Of a DNA stretch of 55,254 nucleotides, positions 16,598 through 24,127 are shown in pieces (position 1 is the first letter of the stretch; each line of letters opens with the position of its first letter). The position numbers and the translations under genes are program-made. Under the pieces are notes generated by a model. It searched no databases. It was not told where the DNA came from and was given only the letters and a program-made list of their open reading frames with translations. The DNA lies in the NCBI GenBank assembly GCA_012960035.1, contig DUBZ01000146.1:1-55254 (forward strand), read 5' to 3'. Source of the stretch: Myxococcales bacterium (lineage in GTDB: Bacteria; Myxococcota_A; UBA9160; UBA4427).

Positions 16598-17890
16598 ATG
16601 GTTGACCCCTCTCGGACCCAAGGCGCGAGCCTTACCCCTCACATCGACGCAAGCGATCCCGACGTCGCGAACATCATCCGACGCGAATCGAAGAGGCAGG
16701 GACTTTCCCTCGAACTGATTGCGTCAGAAAACTTCGTTTCTGATGCCGTGCTTGAAGCTGTGGGTTCAACGCTCACCAACAAGTACGCCGAGGGATATCC
16801 CGGGCGCCGTTACTACGGCGGTTGCGAAGTGGTCGACGAAGTCGAGACCCTTGCGATCGAACGCGCCAAGCAGCTCTTTGGTGCGGATCACGCAAACGTT
16901 CAACCGCACTCGGGGTCGGGCGCGAATGCCGCAGTCTATCAAGCGGTCCTCGAGTTGGGCGACACGATCTTGGCGATGAACCTCGATCACGGCGGTCACC
17001 TGACCCATGGAAGCCCTGTCAATTTTTCCGGCAAGCACTACAACGTGATTCCTTACGGAGTTCGGAAAGAGGACGAGCGCATCGACCTCGACCAACTGCG
17101 CGACCTTGCCAAAGAGCATCGCCCCAAACTTATCCAGTGCGGCGCAACGGCTTACTCACGGACGATTGATTTTGCGGCGTTCCGATCGATCGCCGACGAA
17201 GTGGGTGCGATCTTGTTTGCCGACATCGCGCATATTGCGGGTTTGGTTGCGACCGGGGTTCATCCAAGCCCGATCGGACATGCCCACATCGTGACGACCA
17301 CGACGCACAAGACCCTTCGCGGTCCGCGCGGCGGCTTGATCTTGTGTGACGAGAAATATAAGAAGAAGATCAACAGCGCGATCTTCCCCGGCAGCCAGGG
17401 CGGACCGTTGATGCACGTGATCGCGGGCAAGGCGGTTGCGTTCAAAGAAGCGTTGGCGCCCGAGTTCAAGGTGTACTGCCAGCAGATCGTCACGAACGCG
17501 CAGGCCTTGGCCGCGAGCTTCGGCGACCGCGGTTGGTCCGTCGTTTCAGGAGGTACGGACAATCACTTGTTCTTGCTATCGCTGGTGGACCGAGACACCA
17601 CGGGCAAGGCCGCACAAATCGCCCTCGACCGCGCCGGAATCACGACCAACAAGAACATGGTGCCCTTCGATCCGTGCAAGCCCATGGTGACTTCCGGCAT
17701 TCGGATCGGGACGCCTGCGGTGACGACCCGTGGCATGAAAGAAGCGGAAATGGAAATCATCGCCGGTTTGATCGACCGTGTTCTTGAGAACCCCGGCGAT
17801 GTCGAAGCCATCGATAAAATTCGAGGCGACGTCGAAGGCTTGTGCCGAAAGTTTCCGCTCTACTTGGACCGATGGAACGGCCGGGACTAA
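16598..17890 (+). CDS. glyA: Serine hydroxymethyltransferase
   Basis: This 430-residue PLP enzyme interconverts serine and glycine with tetrahydrofolate. It has the N-terminal [11 protein letters not shown] motif, the [13 protein letters not shown] segment, and the PLP lysine in [19 protein letters not shown] sits 8 bases before the ATG. The 143-base leader holds the hairpin GGGCC-ATTC-GGCCC (near 16521-16534) and an AT-rich TATATT that could be a -10 element. It lies 3 bases upstream of nrdR. Confidence 0.96.
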   Translation: MVDPSRTQGASLTPHIDASDPDVANIIRRESKRQGLSLELIASENFVSDAVLEAVGSTLTNKYAEGYPGRRYYGGCEVVDEVETLAIERAKQLFGADHANVQPHSGSGANAAVYQAVLELGDTILAMNLDHGGHLTHGSPVNFSGKHYNVIPYGVRKEDERIDLDQLRDLAKEHRPKLIQCGATAYSRTIDFAAFRSIADEVGAILFADIAHIAGLVATGVHPSPIGHAHIVTTTTHKTLRGPRGGLILCDEKYKKKINSAIFPGSQGGPLMHVIAGKAVAFKEALAPEFKVYCQQIVTNAQALAASFGDRGWSVVSGGTDNHLFLLSLVDRDTTGKAAQIALDRAGITTNKNMVPFDPCKPMVTSGIRIGTPAVTTRGMKEAEMEIIAGLIDRVLENPGDVEAIDKIRGDVEGLCRKFPLYLDRWNGRD

Positions 17891-17893
17891 CCC

Positions 17894-18361
17894 TTGCGCT
17901 GTCCTTTCTGCTCGGACGAAGAAAACAAGGTGATCGACACCCGTCTTGCAAAGGACGGGGAGGAGATCCGAAGACGTCGTGAATGCGAAGAGTGCGGGCG
18001 TCGCTTCACAACGCGGGAACGGCTCGAAACCGTCCTTCCGCGTGTGATCAAGGGGGACAAACGTCGCGAAGATTACGACCGCAGCAAGTTGCAGCGCGGG
18101 ATCGAAGCGGCGTGTGTCAAACGACCAGTGAGTGCGGACGCGATCGAGCGTTTGCTTGACACCATCGAGCGCACCGCCCATGAAAGCGGCGAGAAAGAAA
18201 TCACGAGCTCAGAGATCGGTTCTCTGTCGATGCGTGGACTGATCGACATGGATCAACTCGCAGCGGTGCGCTTCGCTTCTGTCTTCAAGAACTTTCAAAG
18301 CGGCGAGGACTACATCGCGTTCTTTGCTGGGCTCGACCGGGACGAGGAAAAACCGTCGTGA
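17894..18361 (+). CDS. nrdR: Transcriptional repressor NrdR
   Basis: The 155-residue repressor of ribonucleotide reductase genes has an N-terminal zinc ribbon (MRCPFC and CEECGRRF, four cysteines) and an ATP-cone domain (LPRVIKGDKRREDYDRSKL). It starts at a TTG directly after glyA, which is the only start giving the invariant MxCPFC beginning. Its stop overlaps the ribD start. No NrdR box was found here, and nrd genes are outside the window. Confidence 0.94.
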   Translation: MRCPFCSDEENKVIDTRLAKDGEEIRRRRECEECGRRFTTRERLETVLPRVIKGDKRREDYDRSKLQRGIEAACVKRPVSADAIERLLDTIERTAHESGEKEITSSEIGSLSMRGLIDMDQLAAVRFASVFKNFQSGEDYIAFFAGLDRDEEKPS

Positions 18362-19497
18362 CGCCAGAGGCCGCAATACGACTTGCTCTCGGTCAGGCGC
18401 GGCGCGTTCTTGGGACCACCTATCCGAACCCCGCAGTTGGGGCGATTGTTTTTCGGGGTTCGACGGTGCTCGGTCGCGGAGCCACCCAACCTCCCGGTGG
18501 ACCCCACGCGGAAGCCGTGGCATTGGCGAAGGCCATCGCGAAGCATGGCAAGGCGAAGGTTCGCGGCGCAAGCGTCGCGACAACCCTCGAACCCTGTTGC
18601 TTTACCGGGCGTACGCCGCCGTGCACGAAAGCAATTGCCGACGCCGGCATTCGTCGGGTGATTGTGGGCTGCAAGGATCCACACGCGCGGGTGAATGGTC
18701 GCGGATCAACGGCACTTCGGCGCGCGGGGGTTGAGGTTGAAGTCGGGGTGCTCGAAGACGAATGCCAGAAGCAGCATCGTGGGTTTATTTCACTGTGTGT
18801 AAAGGGTCGCCCCTTCGTCACGCTCAAGCTTGCGACGACACTTGACGGTCGGATTGCGACGGCCGCGGGCGAATCGCGGTGGATCACCGGGCCGGCATCC
18901 CGCGAATGGGTCCACCAGGCGAGGTCGCGCAGCGACGCCGTGATGGTGGGGTCGGGTACTGCGTTGGCAGACGACCCGGAACTTTCGGCGCGCAAAGGCA
19001 AGCGTATTATCCACCGTCCCGTTCGGCTCCTAGTCGATTCAAAGCTTCGGGTGGCGACAGATGCGAAGCTTTATAAGGGGCTTCACCCGGGGCGCACCGA
19101 TAAAATTGCGGGTTTCGAGACGTGGGTTCTGTGTAAATCCAAATCGCAGGGACGCCGCGCGGTCGCGGCTACGGGTGCAAAGCTGGTCGACGTTCCGACC
19201 CAAGGTCGGCATCTCAACCTCAGCGCGGCGATGAAACAGCTAGGAAAGCTCGGCTTGACCAACGTGTTTGTGGAGGGCGGGGGAGAATTGGCTGCCGCAT
19301 TACTCCGCGCGAACCTAGTAGACGAGATACACTGGTTCCAAGCCCCAACCTTGATCGGGGGCGACGGCCGAGCCGCATTGGGGCCGCTTTCTCTCGAACG
19401 CTTGCGCGATGCGGTTTCACTTGAAGACGTTTCAGTCAGGCGCAGGGGCGACGACGTGCACATCACAGCGAGCGTCCGCAACCGCAAGCGCCGATAA
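18358..19497 (+). CDS. ribD: Bifunctional riboflavin biosynthesis deaminase/reductase
   Basis: The 379-residue RibD catalyses two consecutive steps of riboflavin synthesis. The N-terminal deaminase zinc site is PHAEAVAL plus TLEPCCFTGRTPPC. The C-terminal reductase has KLATTLDGRIA, SRWITGPASREWVH and VEGGGELAAALL. The GTG start overlaps the nrdR stop by 4 bases, a common coupling. ribE and ribBA, which usually follow, are absent; ribH is next. Confidence 0.94.
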   Translation: MTPEAAIRLALGQARRVLGTTYPNPAVGAIVFRGSTVLGRGATQPPGGPHAEAVALAKAIAKHGKAKVRGASVATTLEPCCFTGRTPPCTKAIADAGIRRVIVGCKDPHARVNGRGSTALRRAGVEVEVGVLEDECQKQHRGFISLCVKGRPFVTLKLATTLDGRIATAAGESRWITGPASREWVHQARSRSDAVMVGSGTALADDPELSARKGKRIIHRPVRLLVDSKLRVATDAKLYKGLHPGRTDKIAGFETWVLCKSKSQGRRAVAATGAKLVDVPTQGRHLNLSAAMKQLGKLGLTNVFVEGGGELAAALLRANLVDEIHWFQAPTLIGGDGRAALGPLSLERLRDAVSLEDVSVRRRGDDVHITASVRNRKRR

Positions 19498-19570
19498 GTG
19501 GTGTCGAACTTGGAGCAAACTTTGAATACGTGCTTGTCTATTACGGGACGGGCAATGGGGCAATGATCCA

Positions 19571-20080
19571 GTGAAGACATACCCCGCCAATCTTGATGCA
19601 ACGCGATTGCGCCTCGGTGTCGTCGTCGCGCGTTTCAACCATCTGATTAGCGCGCGCCTGCTCGAAGGCTGCGTCGATACCTTTTGCGAACTCGGTGGCG
19701 AGCGAGACAATGTTCATGTGGCTTGGGTTCCCGGTGCATTCGAGATCCCTCAAGCCGCCCGGGTCTTGGCCAGCTCCGGACGATACGATGCGATTGTGAC
19801 CCTCGGGTCGGTCATTCAGGGCGGCACGCCTCACTTTGACTACGTTTGCGATGGTGTCACCGACGGCGTGCGTGAGGTGATGCGGGACACGAATGTCCCG
19901 GTGGCCTTTGGGGTCCTAACGGTGAACGACATTGAACAGGCCATGGATCGCGCCGGTGGGAGCGAGGGAAACAAGGGCTCAGACGTGACCCGTGCCGCAG
20001 TAGAAATGGCGAATCTCTGTCCGATCCTCGAAAAAGAGCCCGCGGCCGACACTCCATCGAATCGAACGGACAGCCAATGA
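19571..20080 (+). CDS. ribH: 6,7-dimethyl-8-ribityllumazine synthase
   Basis: The 169-residue lumazine synthase has VARFNHLISARLLEG, the PGAFEIPQAAR loop, GSVIQGGTPHFDYV (the usual R/K-G-x-T-x-H-F segment), FGVLTVNDIEQA and a terminal NKGSDVTRAAVEMANL. The catalytic His is in the PHFDYV motif. Its GTG start follows a 73-base gap after ribD, and its stop overlaps the nusB start, as is usual in proteobacteria. Confidence 0.94.
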   Translation: MKTYPANLDATRLRLGVVVARFNHLISARLLEGCVDTFCELGGERDNVHVAWVPGAFEIPQAARVLASSGRYDAIVTLGSVIQGGTPHFDYVCDGVTDGVREVMRDTNVPVAFGVLTVNDIEQAMDRAGGSEGNKGSDVTRAAVEMANLCPILEKEPAADTPSNRTDSQ

Positions 20081-20676
20081 CCGCCGAGCCGAATTCGAAT
20101 TCGAGCGCGCGGCATCGCGCCCGCGAAGTCGCACTGCAGACGCTGTTCGCGATGGACCTGCAAGCGCGGCCCGAACGCGATGTTCGAGTCGAAGTGGTTC
20201 GTCCGCAGACCGTTCGCAAAGGTCCGATCAAACTGCGGCGCAAAGCGCGCGTGGCCGTTGCGATCGAAACGCGCAATGAACCCCATCCGGAGGCGCCACC
20301 GGTTCCGGTTTCAAGTCGCCCATCCTCGACCGTGGACGAGGTGTTCAACGACGTCGCCGAACATTTTGAAATGCCCCACGCCGCCCATGGCTTTGCGCGC
20401 GATCTCGTCGCGAAAGTGATCGAGCACGCGGACGCCCTCGACGAAATCGTGTCTTCCCATGCGCGTAATTGGCGGGTTGACCGGATGGCGATCGTCGATC
20501 GTAATGTATTGCGACTCGCGGCCTTCGAGTTGATGCATACCGAAACGCCCGCGGCAGTCATTCTCGACGAGGCCGTCGAGTTGGCGCGACGATTTGGCAG
20601 CGATGAGTCTCCGCCCTTCGTCAATGGCGTCTTGGACGCGGTCGCCCGTGAGGTTCGTGGGGAGGACACAAGGTGA
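20077..20676 (+). CDS. nusB: Transcription antitermination factor NusB with an inserted segment
   Basis: The 199-residue protein has the NusB core: HRAREVALQTLFAMDLQ at residues 13-29, then NWRVDRMAIVDRNVLRLAAFELM, ETPAAVILDEAVELARRFG and PFVNGVLDAVARE. It is about 55 residues longer than usual, because a basic, Pro-rich segment (about residues 31-84) is inserted after the first helix. The segment has low-complexity character and may be a disordered loop. NusB binds boxA RNA with S10 (NusE). The ATG overlaps the ribH stop and the end overlaps the next gene. Confidence 0.93.
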   Translation: MTAEPNSNSSARHRAREVALQTLFAMDLQARPERDVRVEVVRPQTVRKGPIKLRRKARVAVAIETRNEPHPEAPPVPVSSRPSSTVDEVFNDVAEHFEMPHAAHGFARDLVAKVIEHADALDEIVSSHARNWRVDRMAIVDRNVLRLAAFELMHTETPAAVILDEAVELARRFGSDESPPFVNGVLDAVAREVRGEDTR

Positions 20677-21287
20677 GCACCATGCTCGACTTCGAACTTG
20701 GCTCGGAAGCGCTCGAACGAAGCAAAGTTGACCTTGTCGTCGCCGGTTTCTTCAGCGACCAACATCCACTTCGAGGCGGAGCCGGGCGAGTCGATTGGCG
20801 TCTTTGCGGTTTGGTTTCGGAACAGATTCTGGCCGGGCGCATCGCTGGGGTTCCCGGAGACGCGATTATGATTCCGAGTTCCGGACAGCTGCGCGCCAAC
20901 AATGTCTTGTTGGTCGGGCTTGGGCCCAGAGCACTGTACCGGCTGGGAGAAGTGGCCGATGCGGTCAGCGACGTCATTGCGCGGGCAATTCGGCTCGGGT
21001 GCCCGTCGCTCGCGATGACACCACTCGGACTCGCGGAAGATGAATTTCCTCGCTGCGCCGAAGCGTTTGTAGAGGGAGCGACGGCTGGTTTCGCGCAGAG
21101 CGAAACGTCGCTTCGGCTGCGCGTGATATTGCCACCAGCTCAGATAAACCAAGCGACACAGTCCATCGATGCAGCAATCGCCGACCTCGGGCCGAAGTGT
21201 TTTCGATTCAAGCATCTGAGTCTTGCTGCCCAGTCAATGCGACTGAGCCCTCACGCGCCTGCATCGCCGAAGCTTACGACCCGCTAA
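20673..21287 (+). CDS. Orphan M17 leucyl-aminopeptidase N-terminal domain protein
   Basis: The 204-residue product matches the N-terminal macro-like domain of M17 aminopeptidases (DLVVAGFFSDQHPLRGGAGRVDW, then VPGDAIMIPSSGQLRANNVLLVGLG). It has none of the metal-binding catalytic domain (no NTDAEGR-type motif), so it cannot be a peptidase. It starts at a GTG overlapping the nusB stop (GTGA). The frame ends at TAA 21285-21287 but remains codon-like beyond it up to an ATGA junction with the next gene, so the real product may be longer. In position it heads the chemosensory cluster. Confidence 0.75.
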   Translation: MSTMLDFELGSEALERSKVDLVVAGFFSDQHPLRGGAGRVDWRLCGLVSEQILAGRIAGVPGDAIMIPSSGQLRANNVLLVGLGPRALYRLGEVADAVSDVIARAIRLGCPSLAMTPLGLAEDEFPRCAEAFVEGATAGFAQSETSLRLRVILPPAQINQATQSIDAAIADLGPKCFRFKHLSLAAQSMRLSPHAPASPKLTTR

Positions 21288-21518
21288 CAAACGGGAATTC
21301 GCTTTCGCGCCGAGACGGGCGAAACCCCGCGGCTGATTCAAGTGTTGCTCCGTTCGTCCGATCTTGTGCGTGAGACTTGCCTTCTCAGTCCCGCTGGTTG
21401 GCCCGATCTCTTCTCGCAATCCGCGCTAGCTGCGCACACGGTTTGCCGATGGGGAAAGGCGCTTTGTTCGGAGTGGTTGATGCGCGGATTGCTGAATAAC
21501 AGGCTGGGGGCCAAATGA
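21288..21518 (+). pseudogene. Coding-like continuation after an in-frame TAA
   Basis: In the same frame as the preceding gene, 77 codons remain open from 21288 to a TGA at 21516-21518, with codon choice like that of its neighbours (for example RFRAETGETPRLIQVLLRSS and AGWPDLFSQSALAAHTVCRW). The final TGA overlaps the next ATG as ATGA, a typical translational-coupling junction. The simplest reading is that the upstream gene once ran to 21518 and has gained a stop. A separate 58-residue gene from GTG 21342 is also possible. The function is unknown. Confidence 0.45.
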
Positions 21519-22978
21519 GTTTGATCGGAAGTCTCGAGGACCTAGGCCTCGGCGACATTCTTGAGATCATCCATCTATCGCGAAAGTCTGGTGTGCTCAG
21601 CATTCGATGCGATGCGGGAGAAGGTCGACTTGTATTTCAAAGTGGCCTGGTGCGACTCGCGAGTCTCAAGGGCGACCCCGAAAATCTGCTCGAGCTAGTC
21701 GTCGACGGCGGTTTTGTCACCACGGATGAGTTCGACAAGGCGTCCGCTGCGGCGGGCGAGTCTGGCTGTGAGTTGTCGGTCGCCATCGCAAACTCGACAG
21801 CAGTGTCTCTTGAACGCATTGAATCGCTCAGGCGCGAATGCATTGAGCGCGCAGTCGGAACCATGTTCTCGTGGTCCGCAGGTGACTTCAGTTTTGATGT
21901 TGGCGCAGAAGACGATTACATCGAATCCGATATGGCGCTGTCTACCGGCGTGAATGCCCAATATCTCGCAATGGAAAGCCTACGCATATGGGACGAAGTC
22001 GGACGCGGGCAGGCCGGCGAGGACCCCGGATACGCGGGGGCTGCGGACGAGTCCGAACAAGATGTAGATCTCGACATGTCGGCGGAAGAAATGTTTGGCG
22101 TTGCAGAGTCTGCATCGGAACCCACCGCTGCACCCAACGCGGTTGACTCCCTGGTTGAAGCAACCGCGATCCATGTCGAGCCCGTACTTGAGTCGGATGC
22201 CAGAGAACCGAGCGTACCCGAGGCCAGCTTGGGTGGCGGCGAAGTGGAATTGGCGCCAATTGCCGAGCTGATCGACCCCAGTCTTGATAGACCGCTTCCG
22301 TCTCTCGGACTCACCGCGTTCGACCTTGAAACTGGGTTGGGTGAGACGCCGTCTGCCGAGGCCGAGGACAATGCCGTCGCCAACGAAGCGCCGATGTCCG
22401 AGCGGGTCGTGCAGCCCGCGCCGACTGTGACGCCGCAAGCCACTCCCGCGACAGCCGAACAGATCCAAAGTCCGGCAGACGTTGAAGTCCCAAACGTGTC
22501 GTCGCAACCCGTCGTCGTGATCGCGCCAGAATTGAGCGTGCTCGAATGGGTTCGATCGTCGCTCTCCGACAAATTTGCGAGTGTCCACATATTTCAGCGG
22601 TCGCAGGAAGGTCTTGGTCGCATTCGCCAATACCTTGCCCGAGCGCAGTCGCCGATTTTGCTCGTGTCTCCTCGTATCGAAGGCAACCCGCTTAGTGGGA
22701 TCGTGGACGCTGCGGACTTCGTATTGCGCCTTCAGGGACAAGCGCCGCGCATGCCCATCCTATGGCTCGTCGCGCAGGTCGAAGCCGAAGAGAGCCTCGC
22801 GCCGGTCGCACTGCCCAGCGTGATTCACCCTCCGATCAACTTGCTCGCTCGCTCCGGTGGCGCGGAGGGTCACGAAGAACTCAGCCGACAAGTCGGAAGG
22901 ATGCTGATCAACGCGACTGCGGCCCATCCAGACGGGGGTCGCAAAGTCCCGACCTTTACGGCTACGCAAGACAACTAA
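21515..22978 (+). CDS. DUF4388 (PatA-N-like) protein with degenerate receiver-like domain
   Basis: The 487-residue product starts with a DUF4388 domain (residues 1-130: MSLIGSLEDLGLGDILEII, then SGVLSIRC, then GRLVFQSGLVRLA). An acidic, Pro/Ala-rich linker covers about 165-320. A receiver-like fold lies at about 325-450 (VVVIAPELSVLEWVRSSL, then PILLVSPRIEG). The phospho-accepting Asp is replaced in that strand, so it is probably not phosphorylated. Downstream sequence encodes a further domain in shifted frames, so the protein is probably truncated at its C-terminus. DUF4388 proteins are frequent partners of two-component and gliding systems in myxobacteria. Confidence 0.75.
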   Translation: MSLIGSLEDLGLGDILEIIHLSRKSGVLSIRCDAGEGRLVFQSGLVRLASLKGDPENLLELVVDGGFVTTDEFDKASAAAGESGCELSVAIANSTAVSLERIESLRRECIERAVGTMFSWSAGDFSFDVGAEDDYIESDMALSTGVNAQYLAMESLRIWDEVGRGQAGEDPGYAGAADESEQDVDLDMSAEEMFGVAESASEPTAAPNAVDSLVEATAIHVEPVLESDAREPSVPEASLGGGEVELAPIAELIDPSLDRPLPSLGLTAFDLETGLGETPSAEAEDNAVANEAPMSERVVQPAPTVTPQATPATAEQIQSPADVEVPNVSSQPVVVIAPELSVLEWVRSSLSDKFASVHIFQRSQEGLGRIRQYLARAQSPILLVSPRIEGNPLSGIVDAADFVLRLQGQAPRMPILWLVAQVEAEESLAPVALPSVIHPPINLLARSGGAEGHEELSRQVGRMLINATAAHPDGGRKVPTFTATQDN

Positions 22979-23535
22979 GCTTTTACGTGTCGAGCCTAAG
23001 CGCGACGGCGGCCTCGAGCGATTGACACCTGAAACGCGGGCGCTGAGCGATGCGTCGAATTGCGGCGAGATCTTGCCGGGGAGGGGATTCGTTTCGCCGC
23101 CGAAACCTTCGCCCGGGGGGCGATTTTTCTGGTTCGCGGAGACGAATTTCTCGGGCTGGTCGAACACGGCATCGAGTCGCCCGGGGGGCGAACAGACCTA
23201 GAAATGCGGGCCTTGCGCTTTGGGCGATCCGAATCGGGCGGGTTTGAGGAAGTGATTGAAACGCGCCGTCCCGTCAGGTCAGCCATCCGCAACGACGGCG
23301 ACCGTCGGATCTGCGAATGAAACGGCGGCACATCGGGCGGCAAGGCGTATATCGCACCCATCTTGAGCGGTGAGAACGTGGTTGTAATTTTGTTCGCCGA
23401 CAATGGGGTCACGTGCTGGTGATCTTGCGGAATCGAGTGGACTTGAGGTTGTCGTGCAACATGCGGGGCTCGCGCTCGACCGCGCTGCCCTTGAGCGCGC
23501 GCTCGCCGAAGTGGCCGAGCCGAACGGATCGCTCG
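22979..23535 (+). pseudogene. Broken C-terminal domain of the DUF4388 protein
   Basis: After the stop at 22978 the same strand keeps coding-like sequence in alternating frames. One piece is 22980-23055 (RVEPKRDGGLERLTPETRAL). The next is 23060-23400 (GIRFAAETFARGAIFLVRGD), interrupted by TGA 23318-23320 but continuing with SGGKAYIAPILSGENVVVIL. The last is about 23400-23535 (SSGLEVVVQHAGLALDRAAL). Joined, they resemble the GAF-like C-terminal domain I recall following DUF4388 in related proteins. At least two frameshifts and one stop are needed. The remaining 196 bases to cheY show no clear gene. Confidence 0.6.
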
Positions 23536-23731
23536 GGTTGAAGCTACGGTTGATTCTGACCCTTCGGCCGAAATGCACGCATGGGAAATCACCCCGTAAG
23601 TCCTGGGCAAATGTCCGGTCACCTCGGCGCGGGAATCCCCGGAAGTGCCGAGCACGACTCAAGAATCTTGCTTGCTCGCCGATACCCAAAGACGCCGCGC
23701 AAGCACACGACTCACGTCTGGGAGGGACCGC

Positions 23732-24118
23732 GTGAAGAATATTCTGATCGTTGAGGATTCGGCCACGATGAGGTCGCTTCTCACAAGCACGCTCAAAGAT
23801 TTGGACGTACCGGTAAAGCTGAGCGAGGCGTGCAGTGGCTTCGAAGCGCTTCGCTTCCTACCGCGCGAAGACTACGACCTCGTCGTGACCGACATCAACA
23901 TGCCCGACATAAACGGACTCGAGTTGGTGTCGTTCATGAAAGGCAGCGCGAAGTACCGATCTATTCCACTCATCATCGTTTCCACCGAAGGGTCCGAACG
24001 TGATCGCGACAAGGGTCTGGGACTCGGCGCCGATGCCTACGTAGTCAAACCCTTTGAACCCGAGGCACTTCGAGAGGTTGCTCGAAACCTACTCGCCGGT
24101 GCTGGGACACGGGAATAG
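23732..24118 (+). CDS. cheY: CheY-like single-domain response regulator
   Basis: The 128-residue receiver has the acidic pair in ILIVEDS, the phosphorylatable Asp54 in VVTDINMPD, Thr/Ser in IIVSTEGS and Lys in YVVKPFEP. It is a complete stand-alone receiver with no output domain. The GTG at 23732 is preferred because GGGAGGGA precedes it and MKNILIVEDS is the family start; the frame is open 29 codons further upstream, without similarity. It lies 9 bases before cheA and is the likely phosphoacceptor of that kinase. Confidence 0.93.
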   Translation: MKNILIVEDSATMRSLLTSTLKDLDVPVKLSEACSGFEALRFLPREDYDLVVTDINMPDINGLELVSFMKGSAKYRSIPLIIVSTEGSERDRDKGLGLGADAYVVKPFEPEALREVARNLLAGAGTRE

Positions 24119-24127
24119 GGCGCCGCC

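Noticed and set aside
19857..21215. Minus-strand frame of 452 codons
   Set aside because: It is antisense to ribH, nusB and the M17-domain gene, with Arg/Ser-rich low-quality sequence.
20673..21287. Active leucyl aminopeptidase
   Set aside because: Only the N-terminal macro-like domain is present; the metal-binding catalytic domain is missing.
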